64,000 nucleotides of DNA from Gammaproteobacteria bacterium (GCA_026709505.1 JAPOSW010000072.1:99634-163633), one strand, 5' to 3'; shown: positions 8,880 to 19,007, counted from the stretch's first letter. Numbers and translations are program-made. Notes: a model not told the origin generated them from the sequence alone.

Positions 8880-9316
8880 CAATAAAAATCCCGCTCAAGT
8901 GGCAGTACGAAGCGAAGTCAATACCCTGAACTACTGATACGGCATTCAGCGAGACTGTCCGTCGCTCTTTTCTTCATGCTAATCGGGCGAATGTGCATAA
9001 GGGACATCAGGCTAACTCCATAAGCAATTTGCTGCTTGCAGGCAGTCCTTGGGTCAACTGGATAAAAAACTGTCAAGAATTATTCTGAAGTCAGGCCATA
9101 ACGAAAATAACCATATCGGCTTGTTCAGCAATGCTGGCATAAAGAATTTGTCGGTTTAAACTGGTTTTGACGAAAAACTGGACTGTCAGCAGCATTTCAG
9201 ATCGCGGACTCGCAAGATTATAGCGTGATCCCTTTTGCGAACATGATCTGTTAACAACATATCGTTCGGCATCCTTTTGCACCTTAATGCAGCATTCGGT
9301 TCTTGAGCAAGTCAAT
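8880..9316. other. Intergenic region between transporter and djlA
   Basis: About 440 bases with no gene I can support on either strand. It must contain the transporter promoter (minus strand) and the end of the djlA transcript. I saw no clear terminator hairpin with a T run. Confidence 0.45.
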
Positions 9317-10090
9317 CTAATGCTGCTGCTGAATGGTTTTCCAGGCCGTTCTAATTTCATGGGTTTTCTGGTTGGCAATCCGTACCATTTCTTCCGGCAA
9401 TCCCTTCGAGACCAGTTTATCAGGATGATGCTGGCTCATTAGCCTGCGATAGGTTTTTTGTATTTCATGCAATGGAGTATCTTTGGTCACACCCAGTACC
9501 GTGTAAGGGTCAGGCTTGCTTGAAGCGCCGGCATGATCTCTCGAATAGCCGCCTCGCATGCCGGAGATCATGGCAACCAGCCTGCGAAGTTCATTTGGGG
9601 AAAAACCAAGTCTTGAAGCAATCTCCTGTAAAGCCGACTTTTCCATGTCATGGAGTCGGCCATCAGCGAGTGCCGATTCGATCTGTATTTCCAGAAAAAG
9701 CTGAATCAGCGTAGACCGGCGGTGGCACTCGTAACGGAACTGCTCCAATACTGCATCAACATCAAAACCCGGCTCCTTGCCTTGTTGAAACAGTTTCTTT
9801 GCCATTTCACGTTGACTGGCATCGAGAGACATTTCCGTCATCACGGTCATTGCCAGTTCAATTTCTTCCCGGGTAACCTTGCCATCGGCCTTGGATACAT
9901 AGCCCATGATTGAGAAGGTCGCAGCAAAGAATGCCGCTTGAACCCGCTCCTTGTCTCCCGGAATCTGACTGGCACCACGCGCCTTCTTCTTGTCATACGA
10001 ATGACCAAACGCTGCTCCAATCAGTGCCCCTATCGGTCCGCCAAGCATGAGACCGACCGTTCCGCCTACAACTTTTCCCCACCAGCTCAT
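9317..10090 (-). CDS. djlA: DnaJ-like membrane co-chaperone DjlA
   Basis: 257 residues. The N-terminus (WWGKVVGGTVGLMLGGPIGA) is the single glycine-rich membrane segment typical of DjlA. It is followed by a TerB-like helical domain at about 45-170 and a C-terminal J domain at about 195-257 with HPD at about 222-224 (SQHHPDKLV). It is expected to sit in the inner membrane with the J domain in the cytoplasm, stimulating DnaK. Length fits the family. It stands alone, head-to-head with the epimerase gene at 10242. Confidence 0.95.
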   Translation of the reverse strand: MSWWGKVVGGTVGLMLGGPIGALIGAAFGHSYDKKKARGASQIPGDKERVQAAFFAATFSIMGYVSKADGKVTREEIELAMTVMTEMSLDASQREMAKKLFQQGKEPGFDVDAVLEQFRYECHRRSTLIQLFLEIQIESALADGRLHDMEKSALQEIASRLGFSPNELRRLVAMISGMRGGYSRDHAGASSKPDPYTVLGVTKDTPLHEIQKTYRRLMSQHHPDKLVSKGLPEEMVRIANQKTHEIRTAWKTIQQQH

Positions 10091-10241
10091 GAGTTATCCT
10101 ACCGCCTGTAATTGAAAGATTGAAATGTTCAACAAGAATCTATGCATTGAAGTATATTCTAATCAAGACTGTCGAATTTCCAATTATCAATGTCATAAAA
10201 CGCTATACTGATTTCACAATGTCCAAAAGCGGAAATTCGAG

Positions 10242-11153
10242 ATGACGCAAGATTCATTCAGCATTCTGGTCACCGGTGGAACCGGCCTTATCGGCCAGGC
10301 GTTGATCCCGGCACTTGAAGCAAGTGGCCACAGGATTTCCGTGCTGACGCGCCGCCCGGATCGCTACCCCTCAACCCAGAATCAGCCGGGCCTTTTCTCT
10401 TCACTCGAACAAATCCCGGATAGCCACCCGGTAGATGCAGTCATCAATCTTGCGGGAGCCCCTATTGTCGGACCACGCTGGAGCAGTCGGCGAAAGCAGG
10501 TTCTCCGGGATAGCCGAATCGGACTTACCCGAAATCTTGTCAAGTGGATGGATGGCCGCCGGACACCTGCATCCGTGATGATCAGCGGTTCTGCGGTCGG
10601 ATACTATGGGAACCGTGATGACGACATGCTGGTTGAATCAGAACCGCCCGGCGATGACTTTGGGGCGCTTTTATGCCGGGATTGGGAAAGTGAAACGCTA
10701 GCCCTGAAAAACATGGGGATCAGGGGTGCCGTCATTCGCACCGGGCTAGTGCTCAGTGGATCCGGAGGCATGCTGGCCCCCATGCTCCCAGGCTATAAAA
10801 TGGGGCTCGGGGCCAGAATTGGAAACGGCAAGCAATGGATGAGCTGGATTCACATTGAAGATCAAGTGAGGGCCATTTGCCACCTTCTTCAGAATCCGTC
10901 ATCAAGCGGAGCGTATAACCTGACAGCTCCAGTGCCGGTTCACAACACGGAATTCAGCGACACTCTGGCCCGGGTCTTGAACCGACCCAGATTCCTTGCA
11001 TTTCCGGCTCCGATGCTGAAACTCGCGCTTGGCGAAGCAGCTGTATTGCTGCTGGGCGGTCAGCGTGCCATTCCCGATAAACTCCAGCAAGAAGAGTTTC
11101 AGTTTCGCTTCAAGAAGCTTGAAGATGCACTCGCTCAAGTTGCCAAGCCATGA
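10242..11153 (+). CDS. TIGR01777-family NAD(P)-binding epimerase-like protein
   Basis: 303 residues. The N-terminal Rossmann motif is VTGGTGLIGQALIPAL (about 10-25), then NLAGAPI near 68-74, SGSAVGYYG near 113-121 with the YYG signature, and the C-terminal DUF1731-like tail around GEAAVLLLGGQRAIPDKL. This is the YfcH/SulA-type SDR family, predicted to be a nucleotide-sugar epimerase-like enzyme whose substrate is unknown. It lies 57 bp before the exonuclease fusion gene on the same strand and may share a transcript with it. Confidence 0.93.
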   Translation: MTQDSFSILVTGGTGLIGQALIPALEASGHRISVLTRRPDRYPSTQNQPGLFSSLEQIPDSHPVDAVINLAGAPIVGPRWSSRRKQVLRDSRIGLTRNLVKWMDGRRTPASVMISGSAVGYYGNRDDDMLVESEPPGDDFGALLCRDWESETLALKNMGIRGAVIRTGLVLSGSGGMLAPMLPGYKMGLGARIGNGKQWMSWIHIEDQVRAICHLLQNPSSSGAYNLTAPVPVHNTEFSDTLARVLNRPRFLAFPAPMLKLALGEAAVLLLGGQRAIPDKLQQEEFQFRFKKLEDALAQVAKP

Positions 11154-11210
11154 AGCGCCGGCTAGCATTCATTCACCAGTCTCAGGAAACAAGCAACGAC
11201 CCACAGGCAA

Positions 11211-13358
11211 ATGTCAAACCAACGTCGTAAACCCAGGCGACCGGCATCGACTCCGAGAAAAACTGCCGTAACGCTGCTTGGCAACATGACTGCAGTAGCC
11301 CTCGATACGGAAACTACAGGACTTGATACAGCCAAGGACAGAATAATCCAGGTTGGAGGAGTTCGCATAAACAGCGGCCTACTGGATGAGGAAGGCAACT
11401 GCAATCAACTCCTCAATCCCGGCATGCCGATCCCGGACATTTCCCGAAAGATTCACGGCATCTCTGATGAAGACGTCCGTGATTCTCCAAAATTTTCAGA
11501 GTTCGTTTCCCAGTTCCGCAACTGGCTTGGAAATTCGGTGGTTATTGGACACTCGATTGGTTTTGACCTGGCCATGTTCAAGCGCGAGTGCGATTTGGCC
11601 GGGCTCGATTGGGAAGTACCCAGGACCATCGATATTCGACACATGGTCGATATCCTGTCTCCCAATCTTCCGAATTACTCGCTGGAAACCCTGGCAAGCT
11701 GGCAGAACATTCAGGTCCATGATCGCCATGATGCACTGGCCGATGCCGAGATGACGGCAAAAGTGTTTATTGCACTGCTGCCCCTGCTTCGTGAACGAGG
11801 CATCCGCACTCTTGCCGAACTCGAAAATGCATGCAGGAAGGTGGACAGCCGGGCTGTCGATGAAATCAAGTCCGGATGGTACGATTTCCTCTATCAGGCG
11901 GGACAGGACCCCTTGCATCACTCTCCTGCCCGGATTGACAGTTATCCTTATCAGCACAAAGTCTCAGACATCATGTCTACCCCTCTGTTCTTTGCCGTGG
12001 TCGAAGATACCGTATCGCATGTACTGGACATTCTGATGGAGAAGAAAATCAGCAGTATCGTGGTGAAACCACCCGAATCCAGTTCCAGGCATGGAATCGT
12101 TACTGAGCGGGATATCCTGCGGGCCATCAATCGACATGGCATGGCCGCTCTGGACATGCCCATCAAGGATTTGGCTACTTTTCCGTTACGGACCGTCAAG
12201 CACAGCGAATTTCTGTTTCGCGCGATCGGCATGATGGACCGGCTCAGATTCAGGCATCTTGGCGTTGAAGGCCCCGACCAGCAAATCATCGGCATGCTGA
12301 CCTCGCGCGATCTTGTCCGGCAGAAATCCACGGATGCCGTGAATATCGGAGATGCGGTTCTCCATGCAGAAACCGAGCAGGATCTGGCCAGTGCCTGGTC
12401 AAACCTCTCGCAGGTGGCTATTGGCCTCGATCGGGAAAACGTGGATGTGCGCAATATCGCAGCCATTATCTCGGAAGAGTTGAGGGCGATAACCCGTCAG
12501 GCTTGTGTCATGGCCGAGCAGGAAATGGTCAATAGCGGCTTGGGGCCTGCCCCTGTCCCTTACTGCATGCTGGTACTTGGGTCTGGAGGACGGGGTGAAA
12601 GCCTGCTGGCCATGGATCAGGACAATGCCATTGTCTATCTTGAAGGAGAACCGGGTTCCGAGACGGATCGGTGGTTTGAGAAACTCGGCCAGCGCGCATC
12701 GGAGCTTCTCAATACTGCCGGCGTGCCCTATTGCAAGGGGAACATCATGGCCAGCAACCCTGAATGGAGAATGGGCCTGCCACAATGGAAATCCATGATC
12801 GAGTCATGGATTTCCCGAACCCGTCCCGATGACCTGCTAAAGACAGACATTTTCTTTGATGCAGTTGCAGTGCACGGGGATGAGTCCCTCATGGAAGAGA
12901 TCACGGGACATGCCTTTGAACTCGGGTCTGCATCAAGAAGCTTTCTATCGTTGATGGCTGCCAACGCTTCGAATGTGCATTCTCCACTTGCGATGTTCAA
13001 GCGATTCAGGCTTGTAGACGGACGCATGGACGTCAAGATGGGAGGGATACTGCCCATCTTCTCAGCCGCTCGCGTGGAATCCATTCGCAACAGGATCCTG
13101 CACAAGTCAACTCCGGAGCGGCTGAATGCCCTGCTTGAGCAGGGCAGGCCTGCGGAACTGATCGACAATCTCACCGAGGCTCACCGGATCATTCTGACAG
13201 CGATACTCAAGCAGCAGTTGTTCGATCTTGAGAACGGAATTTTTCTCTCGAACATGATCGCTCCTGACAAAATGAGGCCGGGGCTTCGGAACAATCTCCG
13301 CTGGGCTCTTGAACAGGTGCCTTCGGTCACCGACTTGCTGGGCGTGCCTGCCAAGTAG
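11211..13358 (+). CDS. DnaQ-like exonuclease-CBS-DUF294 nucleotidyltransferase fusion
   Basis: 715 residues with three modules. Residues about 27-200 are a DEDDh 3'-5' exonuclease: DTETTGL (ExoI, about 32-38), GHSIGFDLAMF (ExoII) and HDALADAEMT (ExoIII) are all intact. Residues about 245-390 hold a pair of CBS domains (DIMSTPLFF; GIVTERDIL; GMLTSRDLV). Residues about 410-700 are DUF294, a GlnD-like nucleotidyltransferase with GSGGRGE followed by MDQDNA, plus the DUF294 C-terminal domain. In many proteobacteria the exonuclease and the CBS-DUF294 protein are, to my knowledge, separate polypeptides. It is likely a cytoplasmic enzyme whose activity answers to nucleotides bound by CBS. Biological role unknown. 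Confidence 0.93.
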   Translation: MSNQRRKPRRPASTPRKTAVTLLGNMTAVALDTETTGLDTAKDRIIQVGGVRINSGLLDEEGNCNQLLNPGMPIPDISRKIHGISDEDVRDSPKFSEFVSQFRNWLGNSVVIGHSIGFDLAMFKRECDLAGLDWEVPRTIDIRHMVDILSPNLPNYSLETLASWQNIQVHDRHDALADAEMTAKVFIALLPLLRERGIRTLAELENACRKVDSRAVDEIKSGWYDFLYQAGQDPLHHSPARIDSYPYQHKVSDIMSTPLFFAVVEDTVSHVLDILMEKKISSIVVKPPESSSRHGIVTERDILRAINRHGMAALDMPIKDLATFPLRTVKHSEFLFRAIGMMDRLRFRHLGVEGPDQQIIGMLTSRDLVRQKSTDAVNIGDAVLHAETEQDLASAWSNLSQVAIGLDRENVDVRNIAAIISEELRAITRQACVMAEQEMVNSGLGPAPVPYCMLVLGSGGRGESLLAMDQDNAIVYLEGEPGSETDRWFEKLGQRASELLNTAGVPYCKGNIMASNPEWRMGLPQWKSMIESWISRTRPDDLLKTDIFFDAVAVHGDESLMEEITGHAFELGSASRSFLSLMAANASNVHSPLAMFKRFRLVDGRMDVKMGGILPIFSAARVESIRNRILHKSTPERLNALLEQGRPAELIDNLTEAHRIILTAILKQQLFDLENGIFLSNMIAPDKMRPGLRNNLRWALEQVPSVTDLLGVPAK

Positions 13359-13403
13359 CTTGCAATGCCAAAATACGATTTCCAACTAACTGAAGAGAGC
13401 AAC

Positions 13404-14189
13404 ATGAAAAAAACTAACGGCCTTTTGACCCTGATTATGCTCTGCATGGCATTCACCGCTCATGCATCAACTCAAACATGGTCCGACACGCTGAAGGAAC
13501 AACGCTGGGCAGAACAGGTTGTCGACACCCTTTTCGATGGGGAACCGGTTTGGCTTGAAGCAGGCGGCCATGAATTCTTAGGCATTGAAATGCAGGCGGC
13601 GGAAGGGAATACGGGACGTGCCGCAATCGTGCTGCATGGCATTGGAATACATCCTAACTGGGAGCAGGTAGTTCGCCCCCTGCGGGTTGGACTGGCTGAA
13701 CACGGCTGGCATACTCTTTCAATTCAGATGCCAATACTGCTGAATGATGCCGACTCCTTTGACTATGCTCCGCTTCTTGACGAGGTGTCAGTCAGAATCA
13801 ATGCCGCCATCGATTATCTCAACGAACATGGACAGCAGGAACTCGCCATCATCGCCCACAGCATGGGCGCCACAATGACCATGCGCTATACGGAAGATGT
13901 TCCGGATACGCCGATTCAAAGTCTCGTGCTGATTGGCATGCAGGGAGGCAGTGAAACGGTCTATGACAATGCCGAAGCGCTCAAGAATGTCCGTGTGCCG
14001 GTTCTGGATCTATATGGAAGCGAAGATCTGCCGGGAGTCATCGATTTCACTGACCGCAAAGCGCAGGCAGCAGGCAGCAATCCGGGGTTTAAGCAAGTCG
14101 AGGTTCTGGGTGCCAATCATTTTTTTGATGGCCTCGAAGATGAGCTGGTTGAAATAGTCAGCAAGTGGTTGGCAGATAGCCTATCCTGA
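13404..14189 (+). CDS. Exported alpha/beta-hydrolase (DUF3530-like)
   Basis: 261 residues. ATG 13404 follows GAAGAGAG and opens a signal peptide (Lys-Lys, hydrophobic core LLTLIMLCMAFTAHA, cleavage after AHA); an earlier ATG at 13365 would bury it. The mature part has an alpha/beta-hydrolase pattern: VLHGIGIHPN oxyanion-loop segment, nucleophile elbow AHSMGA, an acidic residue in LYGSEDLP, and ANHFF with the catalytic His. It is probably periplasmic; substrate unknown. It is 45 bp after the exonuclease fusion. Confidence 0.82.
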   Translation: MKKTNGLLTLIMLCMAFTAHASTQTWSDTLKEQRWAEQVVDTLFDGEPVWLEAGGHEFLGIEMQAAEGNTGRAAIVLHGIGIHPNWEQVVRPLRVGLAEHGWHTLSIQMPILLNDADSFDYAPLLDEVSVRINAAIDYLNEHGQQELAIIAHSMGATMTMRYTEDVPDTPIQSLVLIGMQGGSETVYDNAEALKNVRVPVLDLYGSEDLPGVIDFTDRKAQAAGSNPGFKQVEVLGANHFFDGLEDELVEIVSKWLADSLS

Positions 14190-14370
14190 CAATCCACGGA
14201 CTCGGACTAGCACTAGTCCCCAGTAAAGCATTCATGTTGGCGAGCAGTCCTTGCCTCGGTCTCGGTCTGACATGATGAACATGCCTTGAACTAGCGGTCA
14301 GCGAGCAAAGCCTTGAACTGGTGGTCGATTCCATTGATTTTCCCACAATTCTCTCCAAAACAAATCCTGC

Positions 14371-15600
14371 ATGGCATTGGACGTCAATTCAAATCACCGG
14401 GAAATACCCCACAAGAATTTCACGATTCTGTCTCTGGCCGTTAGCCAGACCCTAAACTGGGCAGGACTTTTTTATGTATTTCCCGCCCTGTTGATCTTTT
14501 GGGAAACGGATCTAGGCTGGTCAAGAGTGGAGATTACCGGTGCACTGACCCTGGCAATTGTCATGTCGGGGCTGGGCTCCCCCATCTGCGGGAAATTGAT
14601 TGATCTGGGACAAGGGCCGCTCATGATGACTTCCTGCATCCTGCTTGGTTCACTTGGCTTGTTTGGAGTATCAATCACCAACACTATCTTCGGGTTTTAT
14701 TTCTTCTGGGCACTCATCGGCATCAGCTTTGCAGGTTGTCTGTACGACCCCTGCTTTGCCCTGATTACGAGAAGTCAAGGCCGTGATGCAAAACACAGTA
14801 TCACCCGGATCACGATTATCGCCGGCTTCGCCGGAACACTGAGCTTCCCCTGCGCATATTTTCTGGCTGAAGCATTGGGGTGGCGAGAAGCGGTACGGAT
14901 TTTCGCGGCATTCGTCCCGATTGCTTCTGCACCGATCGCCTGGGTAGCCGCCCGGCAGCTCGAAAAATACCGGCATGAAGAGAGCCCGATTGGCCATCCA
15001 GTGATGAAGATTCGCAGTGGCTTTATCAGTCCGATGTTTCTTTGCCTCGGCATTGGCTTTGCTTTTCTGGCCATTGTGCACGGTGCAGCGCTTCACCATT
15101 TTCTGCCTCTGGTAAAAGAGCGCAGCATTCCGGCTGGGACCGCTGTGTTTGCAGTATCCCTGATCGGGCCTATGCAAGTCGTGGGAAGACTGATTCTGTC
15201 ATTTCTGAAAGACCGGATAACCCATCATGCCATCTCGATGAGCAGTTTTCTGATTATGGGTACATCAATGCTTGCGTTGCTCGCAATCTCATCAGCCCCT
15301 GAACTGATTTTCCTGTTTGTGGTAATGTTTGGAGGCGGGTACGGGCTGGTTAGCATCATTCGTCCGGTTATTGCCCGTGATATTCTGGGCGAAGCAAATT
15401 TTGGAGTGAATTATGGGGTCATTACCCTGATATACATGATGGGCTCCGCAGTTTCGCCATTTCTGGGATCACTGATTTGGGAATTTGGGGGGTATGACCT
15501 GCTCCTGTACTGGCTAATGGTATTTGCCGGTTTGGGAGTCTCCTTGTACGCTGTATCCTATTCAATAGCCAAACATCGGCATCCATCCATTCAAGATTAA
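14371..15600 (+). CDS. MFS transporter
   Basis: 409 residues with about 12 hydrophobic segments in two six-helix halves separated by a polar loop near 200-215. The loop motif GKLIDLGQGP (about 72-81) after helix 2 corresponds to the MFS signature A region. It resembles the monocarboxylate/oxalate:formate antiporter-like branch, but the substrate cannot be told. It is followed 22 bp later by the small DMT-type gene, so the two may be co-transcribed. Confidence 0.85.
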   Translation: MALDVNSNHREIPHKNFTILSLAVSQTLNWAGLFYVFPALLIFWETDLGWSRVEITGALTLAIVMSGLGSPICGKLIDLGQGPLMMTSCILLGSLGLFGVSITNTIFGFYFFWALIGISFAGCLYDPCFALITRSQGRDAKHSITRITIIAGFAGTLSFPCAYFLAEALGWREAVRIFAAFVPIASAPIAWVAARQLEKYRHEESPIGHPVMKIRSGFISPMFLCLGIGFAFLAIVHGAALHHFLPLVKERSIPAGTAVFAVSLIGPMQVVGRLILSFLKDRITHHAISMSSFLIMGTSMLALLAISSAPELIFLFVVMFGGGYGLVSIIRPVIARDILGEANFGVNYGVITLIYMMGSAVSPFLGSLIWEFGGYDLLLYWLMVFAGLGVSLYAVSYSIAKHRHPSIQD

Positions 15601-15622
15601 TCCTCACCCGGGTTGAACCATA

Positions 15623-16087
15623 ATGAAAAGTCTGCTATTCGTTTTACTGATTACCCTCTGCTATTCGGGATACAACCTGCTTATCAAGGTTTCCATGTCG
15701 CATTCCGGATCCACTGTCATCTCACCGATCCTTGCTACCGTCTGCCTGCAGATTTCAGCATTGCTGGTATCGATAGCTTATCTGTTGACTGCGGTGAGAG
15801 CTTCCGTGTCTGTCTCTGATTTGCCGTTTGGAGCCTATGCCTGGGCGATCGGTGCGGGAATCTGTATCGGAATTGCCGAGATCCTGTATTTCTATCTTTT
15901 TCGGGGATTTGAGGGAGAAACACTCATTCAGGCAAGCACGGCAATTCCGATGGTGATTGGGGGCACGATCCTGATTACCATTCTGGTCTCAGTCTTCCTG
16001 TTTCGAGAATCGCTCAGTAACATCCAGTGGCTTGGAGTAGCATTGGCATTTGCGGGAATGGCTATTCTGGCTTTCAATTCGAATTGA
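15623..16087 (+). CDS. Small EamA/DMT-type membrane protein
   Basis: 154 residues with about five hydrophobic segments (residues 3-20, 30-60, 69-90, 104-126 and 133-150). The final part (LVSVFLFRESLSNIQWLGVA) fits a single EamA repeat, the drug/metabolite transporter fold. One-repeat members are expected to work as dimers. Substrate unknown. Confidence 0.72.
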   Translation: MKSLLFVLLITLCYSGYNLLIKVSMSHSGSTVISPILATVCLQISALLVSIAYLLTAVRASVSVSDLPFGAYAWAIGAGICIGIAEILYFYLFRGFEGETLIQASTAIPMVIGGTILITILVSVFLFRESLSNIQWLGVALAFAGMAILAFNSN

Positions 16088-16125
16088 CCATGCACATCTG
16101 AAGACGGTGGATTGACCGGAAATCA

Positions 16126-16524
16126 TCAGTGACAAAGCCAGAGTCCCCGGTTCTGCAACACGAATTCAGTCTGCTGCAGTCCCTTCAAGGCATTGATGTA
16201 TTCCGGCATGCCAGCCTCAACCTCTATCACATACCAGTTTGAGAACGCAGTATCGCGAACGCTGCTTACTCCTGATTGGGATAACAGAAAATCGTGACCG
16301 GAGAAATCAGATTCTAGCGGATCAAGACCTATCACATACTCGGCCAACCCTTCCTGATTGATAAATGCTGTCGCATTCAGTTTGATCAGTTCCGCCTCTG
16401 TATAAGACTTGAAGAAAACCACCAGCAACTTGCCGATTGGTTCCAGCATCCCGCTGAATCCCACCAGAAACATGCAGGCAGCAAACCCGACATAGAAACT
16501 GAATCTTTTGATGGAAACGATCAT
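16126..16524 (-). CDS. Hypothetical membrane-anchored protein
   Basis: 132 residues: a basic start (IVSIKRFSFY), one hydrophobic helix at about 8-40, then a soluble, mildly acidic domain, probably outside the membrane. I do not recognise the family. It converges with the DMT gene 38 bp away. It is kept as a gene because it has a clear signal-anchor followed by an ordered-looking domain. Confidence 0.5.
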   Translation of the reverse strand: MIVSIKRFSFYVGFAACMFLVGFSGMLEPIGKLLVVFFKSYTEAELIKLNATAFINQEGLAEYVIGLDPLESDFSGHDFLLSQSGVSSVRDTAFSNWYVIEVEAGMPEYINALKGLQQTEFVLQNRGLWLCH

Positions 16525-16961
16525 ATGGTCCCTCTTTGCAGGTAGAAGCCAAATTCTCCGGACTTGTCAAAGAACCACGTCGTATATCCCGCAACTTTAT
16601 GAACCATCATGAAGCATGGACTTTACCTCAAGTTTCCCTGGAGGCAGTGTCTCCGCCAGGGTGATCCCATGCTAGCTGAATTGCCTGGATTGCCGCCTTG
16701 ATTCACGAAAATGTGAGACTGGCCTAGCCATGGAAATACCATGGCTAGGCCATTAACGATCCATGCTGATGTGCCTCCATCTGGAAATTAGCGTGGGATG
16801 GTCCTGTGTCTCCGCACCGCGGAGATGGCGGTCAATATGGAAACCGATTTCATTTTAGGGGTCTTGTACCCAACATGTCTGATCTGGGAGCTTGAAACTT
16901 CACCATTTCGACCCCCAGCTACTCTGAAGTGCAACACACCGGAGAGGAGAGGAATTGGGGC
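16525..16961. other. Intergenic region with a perfect hairpin
   Basis: About 440 bases without a gene. Its one clear structure is the inverted repeat listed separately at 16721-16751. Confidence 0.5.
16721..16751. repeat. Perfect 13-bp inverted repeat, loop of 5
   Basis: Arms 16721-16733 (GGCCTAGCCATGG) and 16739-16751 are exact reverse complements around AAATA. No T run follows on either strand, so it is not a standard terminator. It lies about 200 bp from either neighbouring gene and could be a protein-binding site or a fragment of a mobile palindrome. Confidence 0.7.
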
Positions 16962-17447
16962 CTAAAGTTTCGGCAATAAAATCCCGTTACAGTTCAGTCT
17001 GGCATGGTCAATGCTGATGCTCAAGTCGTCACTCGGCAAAAAAACTACAGTCAAGCCATCGAGGTATGCTTCGGTATCTTCCGGTTCCTGATTGGCATTA
17101 CCCTGCACACTCCCATTTTCAATGTGTCTGCTGACAATGGGACCCCAGCCTATGACTGTTAGACGGTTTCCGGTTTCCTCCCAGCCCGGTATCAATATAT
17201 CCTGTAGACCACTTGTATCCTTTTCATAGACCTCGAAACTCAGCTGTGCAAAACATCGACCTGACGAACACTGAACATCAATGTGAGGGGATCGGAAACC
17301 CAAGTCAGAATCCGTATTGTTCACCGTGCATTGGGAAGTGATATCTCCAGACCATTCACCATCCGGGACATGTGTCTGTTCGGACCGGGCTTGGCTGGCG
17401 AGCAACCCAGTCAAAAAGATGAGTACCACAACTATTTTATTCTTCAT
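16962..17447 (-). CDS. Hypothetical secreted protein
   Basis: 161 residues from ATG 17447, chosen because it opens a normal signal peptide (MKNKIVVVLIFLTGLLASQA, cleavage near residue 21) whereas the longer frame from 17531 would bury it. The mature domain has four cysteines (SQCTV, VQCSSGRC, LNC), consistent with disulfides in the periplasm or outside. No family recognised. Confidence 0.65.
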   Translation of the reverse strand: MKNKIVVVLIFLTGLLASQARSEQTHVPDGEWSGDITSQCTVNNTDSDLGFRSPHIDVQCSSGRCFAQLSFEVYEKDTSGLQDILIPGWEETGNRLTVIGWGPIVSRHIENGSVQGNANQEPEDTEAYLDGLTVVFLPSDDLSISIDHARLNCNGILLPKL

Positions 17448-17718
17448 GATCTTGTTTACACTCCCTACGATTGGTGTTAGTTCATTAATTATAATTGGAA
17501 ATTCTTGACTGGGTGCAAAAAACTTTCCCAAAAACCGTATAGATATCCTGAAATACTAAAGAAACCACGTTTCCAGATAAACCTGTATAGCCATTCATTG
17601 GCTGCGGATACGAAAACCCTGTTTGCTCCCTGAACATTGCCCTGTACTTATTAGCCTTGTACAAAATGCTCGTTTTTGAGAAAATTTGAAACCACCTCAA
17701 ATCAGGACAGTCCATTCA

Positions 17719-18612
17719 ATGAGTCGATCAACAGAACAACTTGAAGCCGTCAAGAACTCGACCGGCTTCATCGCCGCACTAGATCAAAGCGGGGGTAGCA
17801 CACCTAAAGCATTATCGCTCTATGGGGTTGACGCAATCCAATACTCATCCGAGCAGGAAATGTTTGAAAAGGTTCACGAGATGCGAACTCGCATCATGAC
17901 CAACCAGCATTTCACCCGCGACAGCATCATGGCCGCCATCCTGTTTGAAAACACCATGGATAGAACTGTTCTCGGCAAGCCAACCACTCGCTACCTGTGG
18001 GAAGACAAGGGCATCGTGCCCATCCTCAAGATTGATAAAGGCCTTGCTGATGTGGAAAACGACGTTCAAGTCATGAAGCCCATGCCTGATTTGGATGCCT
18101 TGCTCGACAAGGCCCTGGACAATGGCGTATTCGGAACCAAGATGCGGTCCGTAATCAAGAGCAATAACCAAAGAGGCATCGAAAATGTCGTTGCACAACA
18201 GTTTGAAATCGGGAACCTAATCCTGGGCAAGGGCCTGGTTCCAATCATCGAACCCGAAGTGGATATTCACTCGCCTGACAAACACGCTGCTGAAGACACG
18301 TTGCGCAGTCTTCTCCTGTCACATCTTGACTCTCTACCTGAAGGTCGGCAGGTTATCTTCAAATTGACACTGCCCGAAACCGCAAACTTCTACATGAAAT
18401 GCATTGATCACCCGAACATTCTGAAAGTGGTCGCTCTTTCAGGCGGCTACTCCCGCGAGGAAGCAAATCGACGCCTGAGTGAAAACCTGGGCATGCAAGC
18501 GAGTTTTTCCAGGGCATTGACTGAAGGGTTGAGTGTTGCGCAAGACGATGCTGAATTCAGCCAGGTAATCCGACAGTCGATTGATTCAATCGTGACCGCA
18601 TCCAGAACCTGA
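17719..18612 (+). CDS. Fructose-bisphosphate aldolase class I
   Basis: 297 residues from ATG 17719. FIAALDQSGGSTPKAL near the start and the central KIDKGL are typical of class I (Schiff-base) aldolase, and KLTLP about two thirds along fits the active-site lysine strand. It cleaves fructose-1,6-bisphosphate to dihydroxyacetone phosphate and glyceraldehyde-3-phosphate in glycolysis or gluconeogenesis. It stands alone. The frame opens at 17686, but GGACAG lies just upstream of ATG 17719. Confidence 0.92.
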   Translation: MSRSTEQLEAVKNSTGFIAALDQSGGSTPKALSLYGVDAIQYSSEQEMFEKVHEMRTRIMTNQHFTRDSIMAAILFENTMDRTVLGKPTTRYLWEDKGIVPILKIDKGLADVENDVQVMKPMPDLDALLDKALDNGVFGTKMRSVIKSNNQRGIENVVAQQFEIGNLILGKGLVPIIEPEVDIHSPDKHAAEDTLRSLLLSHLDSLPEGRQVIFKLTLPETANFYMKCIDHPNILKVVALSGGYSREEANRRLSENLGMQASFSRALTEGLSVAQDDAEFSQVIRQSIDSIVTASRT

Positions 18613-19007
18613 CTGCTCACGGGAATTTTCGCCTTGAACTGAACCACTGCAATCTGTGGAACCAGGCCGCTTCCCGAGCAACTGAATAAACCGGGGCCTG
18701 ACAAATTCTAGTTTTCCAGTATTCCAGTTGGGCTTTTGCGAGTGCATCCGACCACTATCGCCATGAATCCGACCTGTGGATAACTTTGCGGATAATTTTC
18801 TGCAAGTGATTGATTTTTAGGAATAGCGCCAGCCTTTACTGAAATTCATCATTTTCTGTTTTTTTGAATATTATCCTTTTATTTCAGATGGATATATACT
18901 ATTTTCTTTTTTGAAGCGCAACTATCTTCGGTAATTTCTGTACCATCACATGCCTGTCATCATGCTGTGAATAAAATTAACAGGAAAACAGAAAGTTATT
19001 ACTTATC
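18613..19007. other. AT-rich intergenic region
   Basis: About 395 bases, AT-rich towards the right, with no gene. It probably holds the promoter of the RDD gene. No terminator with a clear T run was seen. Confidence 0.45.
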
